This document shows, in pieces, positions 7,908 to 14,186 of a DNA stretch of 31,342 nt (the stretch's first letter is position 1; the number at the start of each line of letters is the position of its first letter). The notes below the pieces were generated by a model. The model ran no database searches. It saw only the letters and a list, made by a program, of their open reading frames with translations, and was not told the DNA's origin. The position numbers were made by a program, and so were the translations under genes. The DNA is taken from the IMG/VR virus record IMGVR_UViG_3300024346_000324, positions 1-31,342 of that record, one strand, 5' to 3'. The DNA is from a virus.

Positions 7908-8218
7908 TTTCTACCCATCCATGCTGTTGCGCCCATGAAGGCACCGACGATCCCTGCACCTGAAATGTAGAACAAGTTGGAGATATCGCTCAGTGCCGTA
8001 ACACGGTCCAGAGGTATAAAGAACATTGTAGCCGTAAAGACGCCCATACCTACCAGTGTCCAACGGGCCATGCGCAGTTGGGCTAGGTGTTTGCGCAGTG
8101 CATCCTCAGTCTCTCTGATTTCTTTGGCCTTCGTCATCTCGGCATCAGATACAACGCCGTCGCCATCCATATCGTAAGCATCGTACTTCGATTGGTCTTC
8201 AAGTTTCTTTGCCGCCAT
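7904..8218 (-). CDS. EF-hand calcium-binding membrane protein, holin candidate
   Basis: 104 aa. A textbook EF-hand loop occupies residues 16-27: Asp16, Asp18, Asp20, Gly21, hydrophobic Val23 and Glu27, in the canonical 1-3-5-6-8-12 positions. A charged helix (28-52) follows, then two membrane segments, about 53-70 (WTLVGMGVFTATMFFIPL) and 82-101, ending in GRK. SD AAGGAG is present before the ATG. I recall similar EF-hand/two-TM proteins next to lysis genes in marine phages. Position directly before the holin and endolysin suggests an alternative holin, antiholin or membrane regulator; a calcium-gated function is a hypothesis. Only one EF-hand is visible, so pairing would need dimerisation. 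Confidence 0.82.
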   Translation of the reverse strand: MAAKKLEDQSKYDAYDMDGDGVVSDAEMTKAKEIRETEDALRKHLAQLRMARWTLVGMGVFTATMFFIPLDRVTALSDISNLFYISGAGIVGAFMGATAWMGRK

Positions 8219-8333
8219 CTTCTATACTCCTTGCGTACGCAATCGCGTACCTCTTGTGGTGCGTTATTATAACAACTTTTCCAGCTTTGTCATATACAAC
8301 GTAATCCCCGCGTTTATTCTGGTATAACCTCAA
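8199..8333 (-). CDS. Small 44-aa hypothetical protein (TTG start)
   Basis: Reading the gap between two genes reveals a 44-codon frame beginning at TTG (8333) and ending TGA at 8199: MRLYQNKRGDYVVYDKAGKV then VIITHHKRYAIAYARSIED and GGKET. It looks like a beta hairpin (GDYVVYD, KVVIIT) plus a helix with high protein-like quality. It overlaps the 54-aa gene upstream by 20 bases and the EF-hand gene downstream by 20 bases. A stop lies just upstream in frame, so only the TTG is available as start. No convincing SD precedes it; coupling to the overlapping upstream gene would be needed. I recall comparable GDYVVYD...VVIIT miniproteins in marine phages at this position. Function unknown. Confidence 0.6.
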   Translation of the reverse strand: MRLYQNKRGDYVVYDKAGKVVIITHHKRYAIAYARSIEDGGKET

Positions 8334-8478
8334 AGCAATACGTCACTATATTGGAGTTAGTGATAAGAACGCTTGCCTCATCTTTTGCACGCGCGCACGC
8401 ACTGCTGTCCCCAAATTGACCAAGCTCATAGTGCGTTACGTTGTTATTCATTATTTGGAACCAAACCAATATCCACAT
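8314..8478 (-). CDS. Small 54-aa hypothetical protein (MWILVWF type)
   Basis: The ATG immediately follows the TAA of the preceding gene (TAAATG), and AGGGG sits nine bases upstream. The protein starts MWILVWFQIMNNNVTHYELG, continues with a helical middle (CARAKDEASVLIT) and ends in a strand (NIVTYCFEVIPE). It has two cysteines. Too short for a signal peptide proper, the first nine residues are nevertheless strongly hydrophobic. I recall small phage proteins of the pattern W(I/V)LVWF...YQLG...A..LIT...CFE, so this is likely a conserved gene of unknown role located before the lysis genes. Confidence 0.78.
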   Translation of the reverse strand: MWILVWFQIMNNNVTHYELGQFGDSSACARAKDEASVLITNSNIVTYCFEVIPE

Positions 8479-8952
8479 TTACCATTTCCCCTGATATCTG
8501 CCTAAGTAATAAAAGCCTGTGACAACACCAGCAGAAGCAATCAAAAATATAACTGCACCAACAATAAAATTGATAGCGTTGTCGATTGCCTCTTGCTTCT
8601 TGTAAGCCTGTTCGCGCCTAATTCTTCGCATCTCGCCTTCAATGGCGAGGACTTCTTTCCAAGCACTTGGCCCGTAAGTCCATGATATATGGTCTTTTAT
8701 TTCCTTACGCATCGCCTCCATTTTCTTTTTCTGGGCGAAGATTTCGATAGCGTTGGCAGAATTATCGCTCATCATTTTGTAAAACGGAGGGTTCTTTGTC
8801 TTGTCCTCTGCGTATTGAAAGTCACTAAAAGCGCTACCCCATTTAGCTAGAGTACCGCTCATTTCTTGAATGTCCTTACCAGCGCTAATACCCTGCTTGA
8901 GAATATTGAAAGCGCTGGTGGCGAGGCCGACTGCTGTAACAGGATCAATCAT
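8479..8952 (-). CDS. 157-aa phage protein with C-terminal membrane helix
   Basis: Begins MIDPVTAVGLATSAFNILKQ, a helical N-terminus with small residues. A central charged, coiled-coil-prone helix spans about 70-122 (QKKKMEAMRKEIKDHI, GEMRRIRREQAYKKQEA). A single membrane segment lies near 128-150 (INFIVGAVIFLIASAGVV), followed by a basic-aromatic tail, GRYQGKW. SD GAGG lies about ten bases before the ATG. The topology fits a virion or lysis-module protein anchored in the inner membrane by its C-terminus. It lies among other membrane proteins. I do not recognise a named family. Confidence 0.75.
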   Translation of the reverse strand: MIDPVTAVGLATSAFNILKQGISAGKDIQEMSGTLAKWGSAFSDFQYAEDKTKNPPFYKMMSDNSANAIEIFAQKKKMEAMRKEIKDHISWTYGPSAWKEVLAIEGEMRRIRREQAYKKQEAIDNAINFIVGAVIFLIASAGVVTGFYYLGRYQGKW

Positions 8953-8977
8953 ACGTCCATATACCTCGCGGTGCGAC

Positions 8978-9217
8978 CTACCGCTCCATCAAGCGGTCTA
9001 TTTTTTCTTCAAGGCGGTCAAACTTATTCATAATTTGCGATAGCACTTCAGAGCTGTCAGCCTTTGTAACATACTCTTTAGCCATTTCCTCGCGAGTTCT
9101 ATTCAACAGAATAGTGACGCGCCTTATCTCATCGTGCTGGGATTTAATCCACCAACCCAAACCGCTTATTACTGCGGCGAATACCAAGTTCAAAATTGCG
9201 TCCATTTCTATTGCCAT
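8978..9217 (-). CDS. 79-aa membrane-anchored coiled-coil protein
   Basis: The N-terminal segment about 7-24 (AILNLVFAAVISGLGWWI) is a membrane anchor, followed by a long charged helix (27-79) ending FDRLEEKIDRLMER with heptad spacing of Leu/Ile. Its start overlaps the stop of a 27-aa ORF as TAATG. The layout, a short N-terminal anchor plus a coiled coil, resembles inner-membrane spanins or small holin-accessory proteins, but no partner outer-membrane lipoprotein with a lipobox is visible. Function therefore stays open. Confidence 0.72.
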   Translation of the reverse strand: MAIEMDAILNLVFAAVISGLGWWIKSQHDEIRRVTILLNRTREEMAKEYVTKADSSEVLSQIMNKFDRLEEKIDRLMER

Positions 9218-9300
9218 TAGAAGACACTACCACCTATAGGGGCAGGGGGCGTAATAGGTACGGAAACATCTTTACGCTCAGGAGTCTCTTTATCAGTCAT
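9217..9300 (-). CDS. 27-aa mini-gene
   Basis: A 27-codon frame, MTDKETPERKDVSVPITPPA then PIGGSVF, fills an otherwise empty 80-base gap. It is linked by overlap on both sides: ATGA with the upstream gene (stop at 9297) and TAATG with the downstream gene (start at 9217). GAGG lies nine bases upstream of the ATG. The peptide is charged then Pro/Gly-rich and probably extended. The exact start/stop couplings and the SD argue it is translated. No function can be assigned; it may be a small virion peptide or only a translational relay. Confidence 0.6.
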   Translation of the reverse strand: MTDKETPERKDVSVPITPPAPIGGSVF

Positions 9301-9551
9301 ATCACTATCCTCAATTCACCTGTTGAAGTTTTATATACATCATTTACGGTAAGTCCGCCAGTAAGAGCTGCGGCGTTGTTCGCAAATACAGAAAGCCCCG
9401 TCAAATTAAGTGTATTCGCTCTTACAGGTCCGGGGTTTGATATCTGCTGGGCGTACACAGAAAAAGATCGTGTAACCTGCGCCGTATAGGTTTGGCTATA
9501 CTCAGCTGGGGCTTGAGCAAAGAACGGTACAACAGCGTTACTTATTGACAT
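9297..9551 (-). CDS. 84-aa hypothetical virion protein
   Basis: The start is placed at 9551, where the ATG overlaps the stop of the nozzle gene (TAATG) and GGAGAAGG is directly upstream; a longer frame from 9602 has no site. The product, MSISNAVVPFFAQAPAEYSQ onward, has no charged clusters, alternates hydrophobic and Ser/Thr residues and ends TSTGELRIVI, suggesting beta structure. Translational coupling to the tail hub gene suggests a small tail-associated protein. No family recognised. Confidence 0.72.
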   Translation of the reverse strand: MSISNAVVPFFAQAPAEYSQTYTAQVTRSFSVYAQQISNPGPVRANTLNLTGLSVFANNAAALTGGLTVNDVYKTSTGELRIVI

Positions 9552-11416
9552 TACCTTCTCCCGTCGGGTCTTAGGTCGATGCGGGTCGTGCCAAGTCTCC
9601 ACTGAGTGTTTACTTGATTAGATTCAACTTTTATAGAAACCGCACGTCCCCGCATCCGAACGTCAAGCTGCTCAGTATACTGCGCTATCGGACTAGATAC
9701 AGTCCGTACGGCGCTCCCACTTTGGGTCTGTGTGGTTCCACTGCCGGGGTAAGTCCGTGCATTTAGCGTGAACGTGGCCAGTGGATTGCCAGTAGAGTTT
9801 CTAAATCCTATATCAGGTATAACTCGTTTAACGGACATGAATTGCTCTCCGTCGCCGATATCAACGCCACTGGACTCTATGTAACTGTTAAGCGGGCTTG
9901 GAGGGTTCGTACTTCCGTCTGAAAATCCAGTTTCATGGAAGTAAATGTTGCCGTCAGGAGATGCAGCGATAGGCAAACCAGAAACGCCACCCTGATCCCA
10001 AGCGGTGCGGTCAATAGTGCCATAAAACCATATCTTTTCGGCGTAGTTATATACAACGTAGCGGTCGTTATTTTGACTAGATGCGGAGGGATAGAACCAC
10101 CAAACTTCGTTAAATTCAGTGTTGCTGCCCGCCGTGACCTTACTAATCTGAGAAGTGTTTACATTATTAAAGACGTATTCTTCTACAGGGCACGGTATAA
10201 GGCTTACGTTACCATCGTAGCGATAGAATACATCGTTGCCCATCCAGTAAACGGCATCTCCGACGGCTACAGCAGCGTTCTGACTCAATATCGAAGTGTT
10301 GGTCGATACCTCACTTAGACCAAAGATAAACGGTGCCCCTATAAATTGCATGGCACTAACTGATCTATCAGTAAATACGACGACCTGTTGTTTTGTCTGC
10401 ACTGCAGCGACAATCTCAGAGCCAGTCCCGATACGTAGTTCTCCGGCGGTGTTTGTTGCTGTCGCCGCCCAATCAGTAAAACTCTCTTGATCCGAAAACC
10501 GTATAGTTAGCGGGTCTAGGACGCCCGGGTCTGCTTCAGGATCGCAACCAAAAGCGATAACATGCCGATCTCGTTCGGAAACCAGCACGATATTAGCCGC
10601 TTGGGGCTGGGCATTACCACTTATACTAGTAATGTTTACAGCGCGCGAGGATGTCCCCGCAGAGGTGTCCCAGTAGTAAATGCCCCCACCACGGGGGTTT
10701 GCCAAAAGGTCTTCACCAAAATTATCCATAGACCAAAGTCGGAGATTAGCCCCCGGGATAGTGACGGAAGCTGCAGAGTTCCAAGCCCCACGCCCCCAAA
10801 CACCCGCGCCCCAACCGCTACCTACAGCGGCGGAGTCTAGCCCAGTGTTGATCTGATACGCCGCAGCTACAGAAGCCCCACCACCTGTTGCAAGAGACGT
10901 GGCGGTCCCACCAGTATCTACAATGTATTTATTAGCGTCTACGACCTCAACAACTTGATGTTCTTTGTTTATTTGGGCCGCTGTTATACCGCCTACGGCA
11001 GTGGCTCCAGATAACGTCACATAATCCCCAAGAAAAACTTCGTTACTCGAATCAGTAATCTTTATATACCCATTGCCTGAAGGATTTCCTACATTTACTG
11101 TTACAATAGGATTTGCTCCGAGCGTGACAGAGCGACGAATGGGCGTAATGTCTATAGGTTGGGCACCATCTAAAACGTAGAGCTTTTGATTAGTTCCCGC
11201 ACCTACAAGTCTAGTCCCTATTAAATTTGTCCAAGGGTGGAGATCACGGCACGTTCCAAGCATCGGGGAAGACGTGAGTTTAGTCCATCCGCCGATTGTC
11301 TCCGGCATACCCAAACGAAATCTTATTTTGTCGCCGTCACGCCATCCGCCTTCGTTGGTGTAATCCGTAGCATCTCGCACGATACCCGGGCGAAACTGGA
11401 GCTTTTGTAGTGGCAT
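9551..11416 (-). CDS. Tail nozzle / P22 gp10-like tail hub protein
   Basis: Two adjacent ATGs occur; the second (11416) is preferred because GGAGG is six bases upstream of it and only three from the first. 621 aa. The N-terminus carries LQFRPGIVRDATDYTNEGGW and then DKIRFRLGMPETIGGW, a signature I associate with packaged-DNA stabilisation/tail hub proteins of P22 gp10 type in marine podovirus-like phages. The remainder is strand-rich with propeller-like phrases (RHVIAFGCDP, VVFTDRSVSAMQF, AVYWMGNDVFYRYDG, EVWWFYPSAS). The length is a little longer than P22 gp10 (472 aa) and below T7 gp12 (794 aa). It would assemble below the adaptor ring and close the head, with fibres attaching nearby. The gp10 versus gp12 comparison is by role and pattern only. 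Confidence 0.82.
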   Translation of the reverse strand: MPLQKLQFRPGIVRDATDYTNEGGWRDGDKIRFRLGMPETIGGWTKLTSSPMLGTCRDLHPWTNLIGTRLVGAGTNQKLYVLDGAQPIDITPIRRSVTLGANPIVTVNVGNPSGNGYIKITDSSNEVFLGDYVTLSGATAVGGITAAQINKEHQVVEVVDANKYIVDTGGTATSLATGGGASVAAAYQINTGLDSAAVGSGWGAGVWGRGAWNSAASVTIPGANLRLWSMDNFGEDLLANPRGGGIYYWDTSAGTSSRAVNITSISGNAQPQAANIVLVSERDRHVIAFGCDPEADPGVLDPLTIRFSDQESFTDWAATATNTAGELRIGTGSEIVAAVQTKQQVVVFTDRSVSAMQFIGAPFIFGLSEVSTNTSILSQNAAVAVGDAVYWMGNDVFYRYDGNVSLIPCPVEEYVFNNVNTSQISKVTAGSNTEFNEVWWFYPSASSQNNDRYVVYNYAEKIWFYGTIDRTAWDQGGVSGLPIAASPDGNIYFHETGFSDGSTNPPSPLNSYIESSGVDIGDGEQFMSVKRVIPDIGFRNSTGNPLATFTLNARTYPGSGTTQTQSGSAVRTVSSPIAQYTEQLDVRMRGRAVSIKVESNQVNTQWRLGTTRIDLRPDGRR

Positions 11417-11437
11417 CATAAACCTCCGACGGCATTC

Positions 11438-12292
11438 TTATGCAATAGTTCCGGCACTGGACACGTTACCCGTAACAGTCAGATTCCCTGACCCGTCTAT
11501 CCGCATGACATTTGTGCCGTTATAAGAAAAAGTTAAATTTACACCGGAAGCTGTAGCAACCCAGCTTTGAGTACCACCCGTAATTGTAATGGCCGACCCC
11601 AGCGTGGGGGTAGTAAGCGTGGGGCTTGCGGAAGGCGCTTTAGTATCGAGCTGCGTTTGAATAGCGGATGTAACACCATCTACATATCCAAGCTCTGTAG
11701 CCGTTAGTGTAGCAGGGATACCATCAAGAACATTTAACTCCGCAGTAGTCGAAGTCATGCTTGTCAACACATTCAACTCCGCCGTGGACGAGGTCATGTT
11801 GTCAAGAACATTTAACTCTGCCGCCGAAGCAGTGACTATGGTGCCACCTAATATCAAAGAACCCAGACTTAAATTTCCGGTAATGTCACTAACATTCGAA
11901 GTTGAACCGTCACCTGCGCAGGATACAATTTTAGTAGTATTCCCCGGGATATTAACCCGGGAACCGCCAGAGGCTCCTTGATTAATCTGCACCGTTACTG
12001 AGGTGTTATTCCGCATAATGTACACATGTTCAGCGTTGTCCGGCTCGACTGTAAGAACATGCCCGTTAGTAGGGCTACCAGACAACTCCAGTACTTTAAA
12101 ATGCCCTGTCGAAACCTGACCGTCTGAAATGGTAAGTGTGCTACTAGAACCCGAAAGCCCTAACTGTCCTACACCGTTAGTAATACGATCTAGAATCTCC
12201 ATATTGGTATTTACGGTGTTACCCCATGTAGCGGACTGTTCACCACTAGCAGGTAGTTCTATCCCGCCGTTGTCTGTATATGTGCTAGGCAT
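11438..12292 (-). CDS. Tail fibre-like protein with AELNVLD repeats, 284 aa
   Basis: SD GAGG stands seven bases before the ATG. The N-terminus, MPSTYTDNGGIELPASGEQS, with ATWGNTVNTNMEILDR, is a widespread attachment motif of phage fibre proteins. A beta-rich segment (40-135) follows, then 15-17-residue repeats of the type T-x-A-E-L-N-V-L-D/T-x-M-T-S, ending in a related ATELGYVDGVTSAIQTQLD. The C-terminal part (about 225-284) is a triple-beta-like Gly/Ser/Thr tail with LTFSYNGTNVMRIDGSGNLT. The build fits a trimeric fibre with a repeat shaft. It lacks an S74 chaperone. Probably a short fibre or adaptor for another fibre. Confidence 0.8.
   Translation of the reverse strand: MPSTYTDNGGIELPASGEQSATWGNTVNTNMEILDRITNGVGQLGLSGSSSTLTISDGQVSTGHFKVLELSGSPTNGHVLTVEPDNAEHVYIMRNNTSVTVQINQGASGGSRVNIPGNTTKIVSCAGDGSTSNVSDITGNLSLGSLILGGTIVTASAAELNVLDNMTSSTAELNVLTSMTSTTAELNVLDGIPATLTATELGYVDGVTSAIQTQLDTKAPSASPTLTTPTLGSAITITGGTQSWVATASGVNLTFSYNGTNVMRIDGSGNLTVTGNVSSAGTIA
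11700..11830 (-). repeat. Tandem AELNVLD-type coding repeats
   Basis: Three to four imperfect copies of a 45-51-base unit encode S/T-x-A-E-L-N-V-L-(D/T)-x-M-T inside the 284-aa fibre gene. The DNA phrase ACATTTAACTC (plus-strand sense) recurs at the same place in each copy with small changes. They form part of the fibre shaft. Confidence 0.8.
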
Positions 12293-12301
12293 TGGTCATC
12301 C

Positions 12302-13216
12302 TCATGCTGCTACCTTCGTCCAAACCGTGCTTGGAGTAGGATTTACATCCGTCCAAGTGTCCCCGGGATTAGGATTTACACCCGTCCAAGTGTTCCCGGT
12401 ATTTGGTATAATTGGCCCCCAGACAACAGCAACTCCTATATTACCCTGAGCTACCACACCTGTGGGTACAACTACCGCTGTCCCTGTTGTTACTACCGAC
12501 CCTACACTACCTGCAGCAGAAACTCCAGTTGCATCTACGCCAGCGCCCCCGTCTACCACAACGAAGTCGGCGTTTACTACCGCCGTGCCAGATACACCTG
12601 CTACACTGACCGTGGCGGTCCCTGTAATCGTCGGGCTTCCAATTTCGCCCGTACTCTGGACTCCATCGGGGAAGACGTTGGCCGTGCCCACAATACTAGA
12701 CGTGCCTATCGCACCCGACGCTGCAACATTAGTTACCGATACAACGACATTCTCTGTGGCAAATATTGTGACCTCGTCCACAGCGCCTGTAGCCGCAACG
12801 CCAGTAATAGCAAAAACAGCGTCGCCTTTTACTGTTGGAGAACCAAGAACGCCAGACAGCTGTGGTGATGTCACCGCTATATCGGCAGTGCCCACTACCG
12901 TAGTTGATCCGACCGCAGACGTAGCGGAAACCCCTGTAACTGCGAAACTTGCGTCAGCAGAGGCAGTTATTGAACCGACAAAACTGTTCAACTGATCTAT
13001 AGCAAACGTGCCTATCGCACCCGCGTCTACCACTACGATATCGGGATTAACTAGAGCGGTCCCCGCTACGGACCCAAGCGTTAGGCCATTCTGATCCCCG
13101 GTAACTGTAACCGTACCAATAGCGGTTGACCCCACAACCCCTGTAGGGACAAATATAAGCTCCCCGCTCCCCGTATCGGCGAGGGCCGCACCAGAAAAGG
13201 GAGCAAAGCCTAGCAT
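12302..13216 (-). CDS. 304-aa beta-repeat virion protein (fibre-like)
   Basis: SD AAGGA is six bases upstream. After a short N-terminus (MLGFAPFSGAALADTGSGEL) the protein consists of eight or more divergent units of about 23-30 residues, patterned V-x-G-V-x-A-x-(G/S)-x-(V/I)-G-(S/T)-x-T-V-x-G-T-A. The C-terminus has 11-residue repeats, NTWTGVNPNPG, DTWTDVNPTPS, TVWTKVAA. Nearly no Lys or Arg occurs except at the very end. This composition suggests a stacked beta solenoid or fibre shaft with a C-terminal tip. I recall Trp-Thr-x-(V/I) endings in marine phage fibre proteins. It lies between a fibre chaperone and another fibre gene. Receptor-binding role is inferred. Confidence 0.78.
   Translation of the reverse strand: MLGFAPFSGAALADTGSGELIFVPTGVVGSTAIGTVTVTGDQNGLTLGSVAGTALVNPDIVVVDAGAIGTFAIDQLNSFVGSITASADASFAVTGVSATSAVGSTTVVGTADIAVTSPQLSGVLGSPTVKGDAVFAITGVAATGAVDEVTIFATENVVVSVTNVAASGAIGTSSIVGTANVFPDGVQSTGEIGSPTITGTATVSVAGVSGTAVVNADFVVVDGGAGVDATGVSAAGSVGSVVTTGTAVVVPTGVVAQGNIGVAVVWGPIIPNTGNTWTGVNPNPGDTWTDVNPTPSTVWTKVAA
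12338..12399 (-). repeat. 33-bp direct repeat encoding the W-T-x-V-N-P-x-P units
   Basis: Two near-identical copies start at 12338 and 12371 (AGGATTTACA followed by CCGTCCAAGTGT in each), a period of 33 bases or 11 codons. They encode the C-terminal Trp repeats of the 304-aa protein; a more degenerate third copy follows at 12310-12335. Confidence 0.85.
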
Positions 13217-13225
13217 TGTAAGTCC

Positions 13226-13546
13226 TTATTCAGGTTTAGTGGGCCAAGTTACACTCGTTGGAAAGCCGGTTTGCTGCGGTACAGCTAACAAGGCAAGTCT
13301 ATACGCTTCCCACTCGGCTTGCTTTTCAGCAGAGAGAACGTCCCACCTTATAGGGTTGGTAATTATAGGGTCAGTTTCAGTCGTAAGCCTTCTATCACGT
13401 TCAATCCGTGTATCATCTATAATCTGCAGTCTAATTTCCTCCGCAGTCACAGCATCGCGCTCCGCTTGTTCCGCAGCTTCTTCCGCAGTGGGCTCTCTTT
13501 CGACTTCTCCGTCAAAAAACAAGGTTACTACTTCTTCTTCCGCCAT
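13226..13546 (-). CDS. Tail fibre assembly chaperone-like protein
   Basis: 106 aa, SD GGAG seven bases upstream. Residues 15-45 are an acidic Ala/Glu helix (EEAAEQAERDAVTAEEI). The C-terminal half follows the pattern of phage tail assembly chaperones (Phage_tail_APC-type): IERDRRLTTETDPII, then EKQAEWEAYRLALLAVPQQT and a Pro-Thr-rich end, FPTSVTWPTKPE. Such proteins are encoded next to the fibre whose folding they assist. This one follows the 1256-aa and 202-aa fibre genes and precedes two more fibre-like genes. The match is by recalled motif, not by search. Confidence 0.82.
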   Translation of the reverse strand: MAEEEVVTLFFDGEVEREPTAEEAAEQAERDAVTAEEIRLQIIDDTRIERDRRLTTETDPIITNPIRWDVLSAEKQAEWEAYRLALLAVPQQTGFPTSVTWPTKPE

Positions 13547-13556
13547 CTTACTACTC

Positions 13557-14165
13557 CTAAATTTCGTACATCACAAACCGTGAGCCATTGTATATAGTAG
13601 GCCCATAAGGATCGACTTTGATCTTAGCAAATTCAAGTCCTCCTTGATTAGTTACAAAAGTAGACCTAACTTGTATAAGTTCGTCGTTGTTGGAACTAAC
13701 ATAGTGCATAGTAAAATCTATCATAGGATAGTTACCTGTCGCACCACTATTTGCGCCCGTTATCAAACAAGTACACTGAACTTGATAATAGTCTCCGCTT
13801 ATGAAGTGAGTAGAGTTATACGCAATGTTTGAGCTGCTGCTAGTTATCAGGTTAGTACCATCTTTTGTATATATGCTTGACCCCGAGTCCCACCCCCGCC
13901 AATTTGTTTGGCCCGGGGCTTGCCAATACCAGCGCATGTATCCAGCGGTCCCCCCCAGCGTCACCTTATCCCAAACCAAAAGGTAGTTCTTATCTGTGTT
14001 AGGCGTAGCAAACTCTACAGACGCAACAGAAGACGTAGTCGTTACTGTTGAGCTAACACCCCCCGCTGCCGCAATAGTAGCAGTTGTCGTGGCATCCATA
14101 GACGCAATATTCTGCAATTGCCTACTGTTATTAATTACGGATGTACCGCTTATCTGTATAGCCAT
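13557..14165 (-). CDS. 202-aa fibre-associated / putative receptor-binding protein
   Basis: SD GAGGAG seven bases before the ATG. The N-terminus, MAIQISGTSVINNSRQLQNI, is a common start of phage fibre and tail-tip proteins. Residues about 24-50 are an Ala/Thr/Ser linker. From about 55 the protein is beta-rich and aromatic (YLLVWDKVTL, YMRWYWQAPGQTNWRGW, YYQVQCTCLI), suggesting a compact globular head domain. Short attachment segment plus globular domain suits a receptor-binding tip. It is placed between the S74 fibre and the assembly chaperone. Binding target unknown. Confidence 0.75.
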   Translation of the reverse strand: MAIQISGTSVINNSRQLQNIASMDATTTATIAAAGGVSSTVTTTSSVASVEFATPNTDKNYLLVWDKVTLGGTAGYMRWYWQAPGQTNWRGWDSGSSIYTKDGTNLITSSSSNIAYNSTHFISGDYYQVQCTCLITGANSGATGNYPMIDFTMHYVSSNNDELIQVRSTFVTNQGGLEFAKIKVDPYGPTIYNGSRFVMYEI

Positions 14166-14186
14166 CTTCGTTCTCCTCTTGAACTA

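Noticed and set aside
12462-12995. 177-codon plus-strand Pro/Thr/Ala-rich frame
   Set aside because: Mirror of the repetitive 304-aa protein; the repeat composition keeps the opposite strand open.
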